Assembly: GCA_964444125.1 (NCBI GenBank)
Contig: CAYUFB010000003.1
Span: forward strand, 1 to 63,916
Source: CAYUFB01 sp964444125
GTDB taxonomy: Bacteria; Patescibacteriota; Dojkabacteria; B142; JAFGMG01
Direction: 5' to 3'
Length of the DNA stretch: 63,916 bases
The notes under the pieces were generated by a model. It made no database searches and was not told where the DNA came from. It was given only the letters and a program-made list of their open reading frames with translations. Of the stretch, positions 9,137 through 16,444 are shown piece by piece (position 1 is the stretch's first letter; every line of letters starts with the position of its first letter). The translations under genes and the position numbers were made by a program.

Positions 9137-10165
9137 TTAAAATTGTTTGATAAATCTAATATCCCCTGTGTGAAACAGTCTGATATCTTCGATATTGTGT
9201 TTGAGCATGATCAATCTTTCAAGTCCAAAGCCCCATGCAAATCCAGTGTATATCTCTGGATCAAGTCCAGCTTCAGAAAGTACATTTGGATGAATCATCC
9301 CGCAACCCAAGACCTCCAACCATCCTGTGTTTTTGCAAACTCTACAGCCTTTCATGTCACACAAAACACAGCTTAAAGCCATTTGGCCACCTGGTTCTAC
9401 AAATGGAAAAAAATCAGGCATAAATTTGACTTGAATATCTTTCTCAAAAAAACTTTCGAAAAAAACTTTTAGGGTACCTAGCATATCTTCAAGTGTAATT
9501 CCCTTATCTACATATATTCCCTCTACTTGATAAAAAGTATGCTCGTGTCTCGCATCGGTTGATTCGTTTCGAAAGCACTTACCAGGTACTATTGCACGTA
9601 TTGGAGGAGTATTTGATTTGATAATACGATTTTGCATAGAAGACGTGTGAGTGATAAGTACATTGCCATCTTCTGTCCAAAATGTATCCCAAGCATCTCT
9701 AGCAGGGTGCTCTTTGGGTATATTTACACTCTCAAAATTATGATAATCATCGTCAATCTCATAAGGTAGATATACTTCAAAACCCATCTTGGCAAAAATC
9801 TCTTCTACCCTATTGAGAATCTGGCTAATTGGATGCAGATGACCCTGTTGCATTTTGCTTCCTGGGACTGTAATATCCATCCAATCTTGGATTATGCTTT
9901 TATCTAATTCCTGTTTCGCAAGAAGATTTCTCTTTGTATTTAGTTCATCGCTGATGATATTTTTGGTTTCATTCGCTAATTTCCCGATACTTACTCTAGT
10001 TTGTGAATCTAAGGTTTTTATAGATTTGAGTATTTGATTGAATTTGGATTTTCTAGATAGAAATTGTAACCGAGTTTTATCTAATTCTTCTGTTGTTTGA
10101 GCTTTTTTTATTGATTCTATAGCCTTATTTTTGATTCCTTGTATGTCAGAGCTAATATCAGTCAT
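9137..10165 (-). CDS. pheS: Phenylalanine-tRNA ligase alpha subunit
   Basis: A 342-residue class II synthetase catalytic subunit. It has an N-terminal coiled coil (about residues 1-85), motif 1 near GFEVYLPYEIDDD, the family-typical EHPARDAWDTFW, motif 2 (RCFRNE-type, here GKCFRNESTDARHEHTFYQVEG), and motif 3 GFGLERLIMLKHNIEDIR near the C-terminus. It makes phenylalanyl-adenylate and transfers Phe to tRNA. The first gene of a pheS-pheT pair, it has its own promoter (TTGATA-17-TATAAT) 28 bases upstream. Confidence 0.97.
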   Translation of the reverse strand: MTDISSDIQGIKNKAIESIKKAQTTEELDKTRLQFLSRKSKFNQILKSIKTLDSQTRVSIGKLANETKNIISDELNTKRNLLAKQELDKSIIQDWMDITVPGSKMQQGHLHPISQILNRVEEIFAKMGFEVYLPYEIDDDYHNFESVNIPKEHPARDAWDTFWTEDGNVLITHTSSMQNRIIKSNTPPIRAIVPGKCFRNESTDARHEHTFYQVEGIYVDKGITLEDMLGTLKVFFESFFEKDIQVKFMPDFFPFVEPGGQMALSCVLCDMKGCRVCKNTGWLEVLGCGMIHPNVLSEAGLDPEIYTGFAWGFGLERLIMLKHNIEDIRLFHTGDIRFIKQF

Positions 10166-10192
10166 CTTGAATTTGTTAAATAATTATAGGCA

Positions 10193-10221
10193 ATTATATT
10201 AGTTTATATGCTATCTATCAA
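10193..10221 (-). promoter_or_regulatory. Sigma-A-type promoter of pheST
   Basis: On the minus strand, TTGATA (10216-10221) and TATAAT (10193-10198) are separated by exactly 17 bases. Transcription would start near 10186, giving a leader of about 20 bases before the pheS ATG. Confidence 0.7.
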
Positions 10222-10234
10222 GTAATATATTATG

Positions 10235-10263
10235 TTGAAGTCTGATAGTTTAATCTATACAAT
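10235..10263 (+). promoter_or_regulatory. Sigma-A-type promoter of the fibronectin-like gene
   Basis: TTGAAG (10235-10240) and TACAAT (10258-10263) are separated by 17 bases; transcription would begin near 10270, about 20 bases before the GTG start. It overlaps the divergent pheST promoter region. Confidence 0.55.
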
Positions 10264-10288
10264 GATAAATAGTTAATTAATTACATAA

Positions 10289-12151
10289 GTGGTACAGAGT
10301 ACAAGAAATACGCGTCTATATCCTATCATCGGAATGGTTTTGATGATTTTGGCTTTGCCTATGGTTCTTGTATTATTAGATTATGCATTGAACATAAATA
10401 CAGAAGCTGATGAATCCATAACACCCAAGGAAATTGTGATTTCAAACATTTCTGATACAGGAGCTACAATAAGTTGGGTCACAGAGGTGGAGACCACAGG
10501 ATATGTCAATTATGGAACTGCTGCAGATACATTGAATTTAATAGCAAGTGATATTAGGGATTTGAGCAAGAGTGCTCCAGAAAAATACAAAACACACATA
10601 GTCGAAATTAAAAATTTAAGTCCTTCAACTAATTATTTTTTTGAGGTTAAATCTGATGGACAATCATTAGTGGAAGGTGCTAATTTCAAGACTGATGCAA
10701 TAAATGAGTCAGTTCCCTTGCCTAAGACTCTTAAAGGCAAGGTCAATGTCGAAGAACCTTATCTATTGGTTTATTTCTTTGCCGGGAACAACAGAACCGT
10801 TTCAGAAATAAGGTCAACTTATACAGCTAATAATGGTACTTTCACCTATGATATCTCAAATATTCAAACAGCTGATGGTTCAAGTGCATATCCTATGGAG
10901 GGAGCAAAATTTGTTACATATGTAAATGGTCTAGAGAACGGCAAGGTAAGAGTTTTTCACGATACTGACGCTGATCCTGGAAGTTTGACCTTGGATACAA
11001 CGGCCGATATAAGTTTTGACACAACAGTAACTATCCCATCAGACTCAGCACCAAGTACTCCTTCAACACCAACGACTCCAACTACGCCAAGCACGCCAAC
11101 TACTCCTACTTCGCAAGAACCTGGAATATCTTTGATGAATAATATGTTTGCTGACTCAGATGCCTTAACAGATCCGACATTGCCAACTAATGTTTTTGTG
11201 AGCAATGTTTCAGAAACCAGCTTTCAGGTAAATTGGATAACCAAAGAGCCAACAACAGGGCATGTGCTGTATGGCAAGACAAGTCTTGAAAAAAGAGCGA
11301 TGGATCAAAGAGATAGCAATCCCGATGTCAAAAGGTACACGCATAGTGTGACTGTGCAAGATTCTGCAATGACGGCAGGTCAGCAGATACTTTTTAAAAT
11401 TTCCTCAAATAATAAGTATTATGGAGTTAATAATGGTACTTCGGCATACAAATTTATTGCTCCTGCGATATTAGATTCTCCTCCTACCCCTCAAGCGATA
11501 CTTGGAGAACTTGATTATTTATCTGGAAGTGTTTTATCTAATCAAAAAAGGGATTACATAATATATGGCAAAGTAAGTGACCAACAAAGTACCTCTTCAA
11601 TCTTTGTCTCAACTGTGCCTGCATTTAATAGTAATGGTTGGAGTTTAAGTATTGGTGGTGCTAGAAATGCTGACTTATCCAAAGCAATATCTAGTCCTTC
11701 ATCTGTTGAACTCTATGTGATAGGAGAATTTAATTCAAGAGCTCAAAAGTCAATTACTATATCAGAAGATCCAATTGAAGTAAGTATCCAACCTGGATTA
11801 AGTGTGATAAACATTGGACACGATGAAGTGTACCCTTCATTAGACAAGATATCTGGGACAGCGAATGCTTCAAGTAATATAAATTTACAAATCGGGTCTT
11901 TCTCTACTTCTGCAACATCTGATGCTGCAGGAAATTGGACTATCAATCTTTCTGATTTATCACGAGGCAAATATGTGCTCTCCTCATCAAGCTCGGGGGA
12001 AGTTTTGGGGTTATCATTTCAAATTAACCTTGCAGGACTTCCAGAAACAGCTTTTGGGCTATCAAGTTCCACAATTTATCTGATTATTGGATTCGCATTA
12101 CTGACTTTCGGAATATATTTGAAAGTATCGATCAAGAGACAGCAAATTTAA
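10289..12151 (+). CDS. Surface protein with fibronectin-like domains and C-terminal anchor
   Basis: This 620-residue protein starts at a GTG (10289) and has an N-terminal membrane segment (about residues 12-34). Two domains follow that resemble fibronectin type III or purple-acid-phosphatase N-terminal modules: residues about 45-135 (NISDTGATISWVTEVETTG, TNYFFEVKSDG) and about 300-390 (VSETSFQVNWITKEPTTGH). Between them is a Thr/Pro linker built of TPST and TTP repeats. A further beta-rich region precedes a C-terminal hydrophobic helix (about 592-614) with a basic tail, so both ends may be membrane bound. It is likely displayed outside the cell. It sits on the opposite strand between rplT and pheS and converges with rplT, only 5 bases apart. 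Confidence 0.75.
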   Translation: MVQSTRNTRLYPIIGMVLMILALPMVLVLLDYALNINTEADESITPKEIVISNISDTGATISWVTEVETTGYVNYGTAADTLNLIASDIRDLSKSAPEKYKTHIVEIKNLSPSTNYFFEVKSDGQSLVEGANFKTDAINESVPLPKTLKGKVNVEEPYLLVYFFAGNNRTVSEIRSTYTANNGTFTYDISNIQTADGSSAYPMEGAKFVTYVNGLENGKVRVFHDTDADPGSLTLDTTADISFDTTVTIPSDSAPSTPSTPTTPTTPSTPTTPTSQEPGISLMNNMFADSDALTDPTLPTNVFVSNVSETSFQVNWITKEPTTGHVLYGKTSLEKRAMDQRDSNPDVKRYTHSVTVQDSAMTAGQQILFKISSNNKYYGVNNGTSAYKFIAPAILDSPPTPQAILGELDYLSGSVLSNQKRDYIIYGKVSDQQSTSSIFVSTVPAFNSNGWSLSIGGARNADLSKAISSPSSVELYVIGEFNSRAQKSITISEDPIEVSIQPGLSVINIGHDEVYPSLDKISGTANASSNINLQIGSFSTSATSDAAGNWTINLSDLSRGKYVLSSSSSGEVLGLSFQINLAGLPETAFGLSSSTIYLIIGFALLTFGIYLKVSIKRQQI

Positions 12152-12156
12152 TTTGT

Positions 12157-12504
12157 TTATTTGCTTTGTGATTTTTTGACCACTGCTTCGAATGCTTCAG
12201 GATAATCAAGAGCTAGTGCAGCAAGAGATTTTCTATTAAGTTCGATTTTTGATTTGGTCAAATTAGACATGAAGTCACTATAGCGAATGTCAAATTTTGT
12301 CAAACCTGCTGAAATCCTTTTGATCCAAAGCTTTCTAAATTGTCCAGCTCTCTTTTTTCTGTGTTGAAAGCTGTATTGACCAGCATGAAGCAAAGCTTCT
12401 TTGGCTCTTTTGTACAATTTTGAATAACTAAGTCTAAAGCCTTTTGTTTTGGATAAGACTTTTTTATGCTTTTGATGTTTGGTTTTTCCTCTTTTTATTC
12501 TCAT
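12157..12504 (-). CDS. rplT: 50S ribosomal protein L20
   Basis: A 115-residue basic protein with the L20 signature: RGKTKHQKHKKVLSKTKGF near the N-terminus, RKKRAGQFRKLWIKRI in the middle and FDIRYSDFM later. L20 binds 23S rRNA early in 50S assembly. Third in the infC-rpmI-rplT run, it follows rpmI by 19 bases. In many bacteria L20 represses this operon post-transcriptionally; no pseudoknot was identified here. Confidence 0.97.
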   Translation of the reverse strand: MRIKRGKTKHQKHKKVLSKTKGFRLSYSKLYKRAKEALLHAGQYSFQHRKKRAGQFRKLWIKRISAGLTKFDIRYSDFMSNLTKSKIELNRKSLAALALDYPEAFEAVVKKSQSK

Positions 12505-12523
12505 GATTGATTTAATTAAATAT

Positions 12524-12724
12524 TTAAGACATTAATTGTTTAATTTTTTTTGCCTGTGTCTTGGATCCAATAGTACCACCTCTTTTTTGTCTATTCTTTG
12601 TTCTATTTGATTTGTTTGCCTTAAGATGGGCATTATCCATTTGCTTTTTGTGAACGATTTTGCCACTTGCTGTAGCCTTGAATCGTTTTGCAGTAGCCTT
12701 ATGTGTTTTTTTCCCTTTTGCCAT
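12524..12724 (-). CDS. rpmI: 50S ribosomal protein L35
   Basis: A 66-residue, strongly basic protein with the L35 pattern (KTHKATAKRFKATASGKI, then HLKANKSNRTKNRQKRG). It is an integral 50S component. It lies between infC (23-base gap) and rplT in the conserved order. Confidence 0.96.
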   Translation of the reverse strand: MAKGKKTHKATAKRFKATASGKIVHKKQMDNAHLKANKSNRTKNRQKRGGTIGSKTQAKKIKQLMS

Positions 12725-12747
12725 TATTTATTATATAAAAACTATTT

Positions 12748-13299
12748 CTATTTCTTTGGTTTAATAATAATTGACATATTGCGCCCTTCTCTTTTTGGTG
12801 ATCCATCATGTTCGCAACTGTCTGCCAATCTTTCTAATATTTTTGTCATTAAATCCATCATGTGATTGTAGTTCGTCCTTCCTGTTGCTCTAATTCTCAG
12901 TTTAACAGGATGTCCTTTGCCCAAAAACTCTTGCACTTTCTTTAATTTATGTCCCAAATCTCCTTCATCGATAAACGCCTTAAACCACATCTCTTTTTGT
13001 TCAGCGCCTTTGTTCTTTTTCTTCTCCTTCTCTTTCTTGCTTAATTCGTATTTGTACTTCGACCATGACATAATTTTAGCTACAGGTGGAGTTGCTTTTG
13101 GAGCAATCTCAATTAGATCTAATTCACGTTCTGTAGCGATCCTCAATGCATCTTGTGTATTCATCTCGCCAAACACTTCTCCTCCTTCTCCAACTACAAA
13201 TACTCTTGAGGCTCTAATATATGAATTTCTATTTACCCTTTCGATAACTTTATAATTATCTTTTCTAAGGTTACTATTATATTTTGCTATTTTGTTCAA
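12748..13299 (-). CDS. infC: Translation initiation factor IF-3
   Basis: The 183-residue product carries the N-terminal IF-3 domain (YIRASRVFVVGEGGEVFGEM, then DLIEIAPKATPPVAKIMSWSKYKYE), a lysine-rich linker, and the C-terminal domain (HDLGHKL-type segment, then GHPVKLRIRATGR). It binds the 30S subunit and checks start-codon pairing. The only initiator that keeps the full N-terminal domain is a TTG at 13299; no ATG is suitably placed. A TATAAT box at 13309-13314 lies just upstream, so the mRNA may be nearly leaderless. Non-AUG starts on infC are known to permit IF-3 autoregulation (AUU in Escherichia coli). It heads the infC-rpmI-rplT run downstream of thrS. Confidence 0.93.
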   Translation of the reverse strand: MNKIAKYNSNLRKDNYKVIERVNRNSYIRASRVFVVGEGGEVFGEMNTQDALRIATERELDLIEIAPKATPPVAKIMSWSKYKYELSKKEKEKKKNKGAEQKEMWFKAFIDEGDLGHKLKKVQEFLGKGHPVKLRIRATGRTNYNHMMDLMTKILERLADSCEHDGSPKREGRNMSIIIKPKK

Positions 13300-13363
13300 A
13301 AACTAATAATTATACTATGGGATTTTATCAAACTATTGCGTATTTAGCTAGTAGATAGTTGGA

Positions 13364-15112
13364 TTATCTTTCTGACTCCTCCTTAAAGTGTTCATAAAAT
13401 TCATTAATTTTCATAATACCCATGTCTTCTCCAGTTCGAGGGCGAACTGATATAACTTTGCTACTCTCTTCTTGCTTGCCTACTATTATCATAAATGGAA
13501 TTTCTTCTGCTTGAGCATCTCTGATCTTGTTTTCTAATCCTGTTGCCCTTAAATCCATTGATGTGCGAATATTTAAATTATCAAATTCTTTTTTAATCAG
13601 TTTCGCATAGTTATCTTGATTTTGAGATACCGGCATAATCATAGCTTGAGTTGGAGCAAGCCAAACTGGTAAAACTCCTTTATGATATTCAATCAGTAAG
13701 GCAAAAAATCTCTCAATAGAGCCAATAGCTGAATGGTGGATTAAATAGGGCATTTCCTCGGCACCATTTTCATTTGTGAAATGAAGCTTCGTCCTGTTTG
13801 GCATTATTAGGTTCATTTGGATTGTGGCGACTTGCCATTCTTTGCCAAAAATATCTTTGATATGGAAGTCAATTTTGGGTCCATAAAAGTCCGCTTCTCC
13901 AATTGCTTCTCTTGCTACAAGCTTCGATTCTTCTAGAGCTCGAATGAGTATTGTCTCTGCTTTGTGCCATAATTCATCTGAGCCTAGGTAATCATTTAGT
14001 TTTTTTGTATCACGCCTTGCAAATTGTAGTCTATAATCTTTAAATCCGAATGATTTAAGTAGATATAAAGTGAAATTAATAAGCTTTTGAATCTCTTCTT
14101 GTGCTTGATTCGGACTTACAAATATGTGAGCTGCGTCTTGAATAAATTCACGAGTTCTAACCAAACCTTGAAGTTCTTTGCGTGATTCTTCTCTGTATGA
14201 TTTTGCAAATTCAAAAATTTTGAAAGGGAGATTAGAGTATCCTCTTCTTTGAGATCTATACACGTCTATATGATTTGCTGTCGGCATAGGTCTCAACATA
14301 TATAGCTCTTTATCGATTTCAAATGGTTTAATATCAAGATCTTGATAAAATTCAAGATATCCTGTTTCTTTAAATAAACTTACCTTCGAAATGTTTGGGG
14401 TATTAACTTCTTTGTAATCTCTTTTGAGTCTTTCTGCGCGTAAAAAATTTTCAATGATATTTTGGATCTTCATACCTTCTTCAAGCCAGATAGGTAATCC
14501 AGAGCCAATTTTATCTGAAAAAGAAAAATAATTACGTCTTGGACCTATAAACTTGTGTTCTCTTTCTAGTTTTTCTTCTTCCCACTTAAGATGATTATCT
14601 AAATCTTCTTGAGTCTCAAAACCTATTCCTTCAATTTTGTATAGAACTGGTCTGTTTTCATCATTTTTCCAATGAACTTCTTGAATATCAATAAGTTTAA
14701 ATGCACCTAATTGTCCGGTATGGTTAAGATGTGGGCCTCTGCACAGGTCTATAAATTCTTCTCCAGTTTTAAAAAAACTGATTTCCTCATCGGGAATTTC
14801 TTGAAGCAATTCAGTTTTGTAAATTTGGCCTTGTAGGTGCAACATGTCGAAAGCCTCGTTTCTTGGAATTAGTATCTGATTGATTGGCAGCTCTTCTTCA
14901 ATTATTTTGTGCATCTCTTTTTCGATTTTTTGTAGATCAATATCATCTTTTGTAGCATTTATTTCAACTTCATAATAGAAGCCATTTTCAATTGCAGGTC
15001 CAATGCCTAATTTTGCTTCTGGGTATATCCTAAGTACAGCTTGTGCTAATACATGCGCAAAAGAATGGCGCATTTTTTCTAATTTAAGTGAAGTCGGATT
15101 ATCGTTTGCCAT
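13364..15112 (-). CDS. thrS: Threonine-tRNA ligase lacking the TGS domain
   Basis: At 582 residues it is shorter than typical ThrS (about 640). It begins directly in the editing domain (MRHSFAHVLAQAVLRIYPEAK, then CRGPHLNHTG with the zinc-site-like Cys and His). The class II catalytic core follows (motif 2 near FAKSYREES-type residues, motif 3 HHSAIGSIERFFALL) and then an anticodon-binding domain (VLPVWLAPTQAMIMPV). The N-terminal TGS domain is missing, as in many reduced genomes. The ATG at 15112 follows a TTGAAA-16-TAATAA promoter by only 6 bases. thrS heads the thrS-infC-rpmI-rplT cluster. Confidence 0.95.
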   Translation of the reverse strand: MANDNPTSLKLEKMRHSFAHVLAQAVLRIYPEAKLGIGPAIENGFYYEVEINATKDDIDLQKIEKEMHKIIEEELPINQILIPRNEAFDMLHLQGQIYKTELLQEIPDEEISFFKTGEEFIDLCRGPHLNHTGQLGAFKLIDIQEVHWKNDENRPVLYKIEGIGFETQEDLDNHLKWEEEKLEREHKFIGPRRNYFSFSDKIGSGLPIWLEEGMKIQNIIENFLRAERLKRDYKEVNTPNISKVSLFKETGYLEFYQDLDIKPFEIDKELYMLRPMPTANHIDVYRSQRRGYSNLPFKIFEFAKSYREESRKELQGLVRTREFIQDAAHIFVSPNQAQEEIQKLINFTLYLLKSFGFKDYRLQFARRDTKKLNDYLGSDELWHKAETILIRALEESKLVAREAIGEADFYGPKIDFHIKDIFGKEWQVATIQMNLIMPNRTKLHFTNENGAEEMPYLIHHSAIGSIERFFALLIEYHKGVLPVWLAPTQAMIMPVSQNQDNYAKLIKKEFDNLNIRTSMDLRATGLENKIRDAQAEEIPFMIIVGKQEESSKVISVRPRTGEDMGIMKINEFYEHFKEESER

Positions 15113-15118
15113 ATTTTA

Positions 15119-15146
15119 TTATTACAGTCTACTCATCTTTTTTCAA
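15119..15146 (-). promoter_or_regulatory. Promoter immediately upstream of thrS
   Basis: TTGAAA (15141-15146), a 16-base spacer and TAATAA (15119-15124) on the minus strand. Only 6 bases separate the -10 box from the thrS ATG, so transcription should start at or next to the start codon. Confidence 0.5.
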
Positions 15147-15165
15147 GTAAGACTTTTGATTTATA

Positions 15166-15211
15166 TGTTTCACGTTAATATATTGATTTGTAGCATGTTT
15201 CACGTAATTGG
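15166..15211. other. Two parS-like half sites
   Basis: TGTTTCACG occurs at 15166-15174 and 15196-15204, in the same orientation and 30 bases apart, between tRNA-Val and thrS. It equals the left half of the ParB palindrome TGTTTCACGTGAAACA; the right halves match poorly (11-12 of 16 positions in all). Confidence 0.3.
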
Positions 15212-15284
15212 TGGGCGGTACAAGATTCGAACTTGTGACCCCACGCACGTCAAGCGTGTGCTCTACCAACTGAGCTAACCGCCC
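15209..15284 (-). tRNA. tRNA-Val (anticodon GAC)
   Basis: The minus strand folds as a full cloverleaf. The acceptor stem is GGGCGGT/ACCGCCC and the D arm GCTC...GAGC. The anticodon stem is CACGC/GCGTG with loop TTGACGT (anticodon GAC, for GUC/GUU). The T arm is ACAAG-TTCGAAT-CTTGT and the discriminator A. CCA is genome-encoded (15209-15211). The 5' end lies just downstream of the tandem hairpin units, so it may be processed from a longer clpP-side transcript. Confidence 0.96.
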
Positions 15285-15343
15285 ACGTCGAAATCTTTTT
15301 CGGCTTCCATAAAGATTATAGATAACTTTACTTCAGCCTCCAA
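15275..15343 (-). CDS. Possible leader-like small ORF after the second hairpin unit
   Basis: A TTG 8 bases after an AGAGGAG Shine-Dalgarno opens 22 codons starting (M/L)EAEVKLS and ending at a TAG inside the tRNA-Val gene. Its first codons resemble those of the ORF at 15390-15452 (METEIGLF). Ending inside a tRNA makes a stable protein unlikely; regulation or coincidence is as plausible. Confidence 0.2.
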   Translation of the reverse strand: MEAEVKLSIIFMEAEKDFDVGG

Positions 15344-15350
15344 ATATTTC

Positions 15351-15389
15351 TCCTCTTAAGTATCAACTCCCTAGTGGTCGTTGATACTT
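15351..15389 (-). promoter_or_regulatory. Hairpin plus Shine-Dalgarno unit, distal copy
   Basis: On the minus strand a perfect 10-bp stem (AAGTATCAAC/GTTGATACTT; 15380-15389 with 15358-15367) encloses a 12-base loop GACCACTAGGGA and is followed at once by AAGAGGAG. It is the partner of the unit at 15458-15496: stem sequences differ but pairing, loop ends (GACCA...GGGA) and the following ribosome-binding site are kept. Confidence 0.6.
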
Positions 15390-15452
15390 TTAAAAACAAC
15401 AAAGACACCACGATCTAAATATACACTCAAATAATCCTATTTCAGTTTCCAT
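15390..15452 (-). CDS. Possible 20-residue peptide behind a strong Shine-Dalgarno
   Basis: ATG at 15452, five bases after AAAGGAGG, opens 20 codons (METEIGLF..., ending WCLCCF) and stops at TAA directly before the next hairpin. The strong ribosome-binding site is unusual in this genome, where most genes lack one. Cysteines near the end are notable, but the ORF is too short to be sure. Confidence 0.3.
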   Translation of the reverse strand: METEIGLFECIFRSWCLCCF

Positions 15453-15457
15453 AATTT

Positions 15458-15496
15458 CCTCCTTTAAGTTTTGATTCCCGTTGGTCATCAAAACTT
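15458..15496 (-). promoter_or_regulatory. Hairpin plus Shine-Dalgarno unit, proximal copy
   Basis: On the minus strand, 37 bases after the clpP stop, a perfect 10-bp stem (AAGTTTTGAT/ATCAAAACTT; 15487-15496 with 15466-15475) closes an 11-base loop GACCAACGGGA and runs directly into AAAGGAGG (15458-15465). There is no U-run, so it is not an ordinary terminator. Confidence 0.6.
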
Positions 15497-15533
15497 GTAA
15501 AAGACCATCTTTCCTACACGTCTAGGTATTATA

Positions 15534-16121
15534 TCACTTTTTGTTCTTGATGATACTATCTACGATTCCGTATTTCACTGCGTCACCAGCTGTCATGTAG
15601 AAATCTCTATCAAAATCTTTAAGTATCTTGGCTTTGCTTTGACCTGTATTGTCTGCCAAATCTTGAGCTAATTTGTCTTTGAGTCTAAGTATTTCTTTTG
15701 CAGTTATTTCAATATCACTGGCTTGTCCCTCTGCCCCACCTAGTGGTTGATGTATATGCACAGTACTATTGGGTAGGGCAAATCTTTTGCCTTTTGTGCC
15801 ACTTGAGAGAATCATTGTGCCCATCGAAGCAGTGCTACCTATAGCAACAGTAATGATATCGCATTTGACCAGATTCATTGTATCAATGATCGCAAGGCCT
15901 GCATACACCCCTCCGCCAGGACTTTGAATATACATTTTTATGTCTTTGTTTGGATTTTCTTTTTCAAGAAATAATAGTTGTGCGACTAGTGCGTTTGCTA
16001 CTTGTGAATTGATCTCAGTGCCCAAGAAAACTATTCTGTCTTTTAAGAGCCTTGAATATATATCATACGCTCTCTCTCCGTCTCTGGTTTTTTCAATGAT
16101 TGTAGGTACTAAATATGACAT
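15534..16121 (-). CDS. clpP: ATP-dependent Clp protease proteolytic subunit
   Basis: A 195-residue serine protease of the ClpP family. The catalytic triad can be read: S99 in GSTASMG, H124 in HIHQPLGG, and D173 in DFDRDFYMTA. The gating N-terminus (SYLVPTIIEKT) and the oligomer-contact segment MYIQSPGG are typical. ClpP forms a tetradecameric chamber fed by a Clp ATPase; none is encoded here. The promoter (TTGTTT-18-TATAAT) lies just upstream, giving a leader of about 17 bases without a Shine-Dalgarno. The -35 box overlaps the U-tract of the preceding terminator. Confidence 0.97.
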   Translation of the reverse strand: MSYLVPTIIEKTRDGERAYDIYSRLLKDRIVFLGTEINSQVANALVAQLLFLEKENPNKDIKMYIQSPGGGVYAGLAIIDTMNLVKCDIITVAIGSTASMGTMILSSGTKGKRFALPNSTVHIHQPLGGAEGQASDIEITAKEILRLKDKLAQDLADNTGQSKAKILKDFDRDFYMTAGDAVKYGIVDSIIKNKK

Positions 16122-16144
16122 TATTTTGGATAATAATATGGCTG

Positions 16145-16174
16145 ATTATACCATTTAATAGTCTACATAAACAA
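16145..16174 (-). promoter_or_regulatory. Promoter of clpP
   Basis: TATAAT (16145-16150) with an upstream TGG and TTGTTT (16169-16174), spacer 18, minus strand. The start would be near 16138. Confidence 0.6.
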
Positions 16175-16194
16175 AAACATCCCTTCCGGGATGT
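16172..16194 (-). terminator. Intrinsic terminator before clpP
   Basis: On the minus strand ACATCCC-GGAA-GGGATGT (16177-16194) forms a 7-bp stem with a stable GGAA-type loop followed by TTTTTG. It ends the candidate small RNA and shields clpP. Confidence 0.85.
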
Positions 16195-16262
16195 CTTTGC
16201 TTGCACTTTTAACTATTTTTACTGCCTTTTGCTTTTTGAGAAATTAATTACTTAACTTCTCA
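16172..16262 (-). ncRNA. Candidate small RNA of about 90 nt upstream of clpP
   Basis: A complete transcription unit without an ORF. A strong promoter (TTGACA-18-TATTAT, 16268-16297) should start near 16262, and an intrinsic terminator closes it at 16172-16194. The 70 bases between are A-rich and include a weak GAGAA/TTCTC hairpin. The only ATGs give peptides of 3-5 codons. It could be a trans-acting RNA or a short terminated leader for clpP. Confidence 0.5.
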
Positions 16263-16267
16263 TGTTC

Positions 16268-16297
16268 ATAATATCAGATACTTTTTCTGAGTGTCAA
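16268..16297 (-). promoter_or_regulatory. Consensus promoter driving the candidate small RNA
   Basis: A perfect TTGACA (16292-16297) and TATTAT (16268-16273) separated by 18 bases on the minus strand, the best match to the sigma-A consensus seen in the window. Confidence 0.7.
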
Positions 16298-16444
16298 GCA
16301 ATATGTTCCAAAAATTTATTTTTTCTGCAATGAATGTTACGTGCGCTTGTTCTTGTGGTTGGGGTGTTTGGAGAGATCGTTCAATAAACTGTTTGTGGAT
16401 AATTAGTTAACCGAACTTTTTGTTCAAATTATTACCAAAATTTA

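Noticed and set aside
10957..11205. Minus-strand ORF over the Thr/Pro linker of the surface protein
   Set aside because: Its valine/glycine-rich translation is the reverse of the linker's ACT/CCA repeats; a shadow.
15458..15496. Ordinary terminator for clpP
   Set aside because: No U-tract follows on either strand, and a Shine-Dalgarno follows instead.
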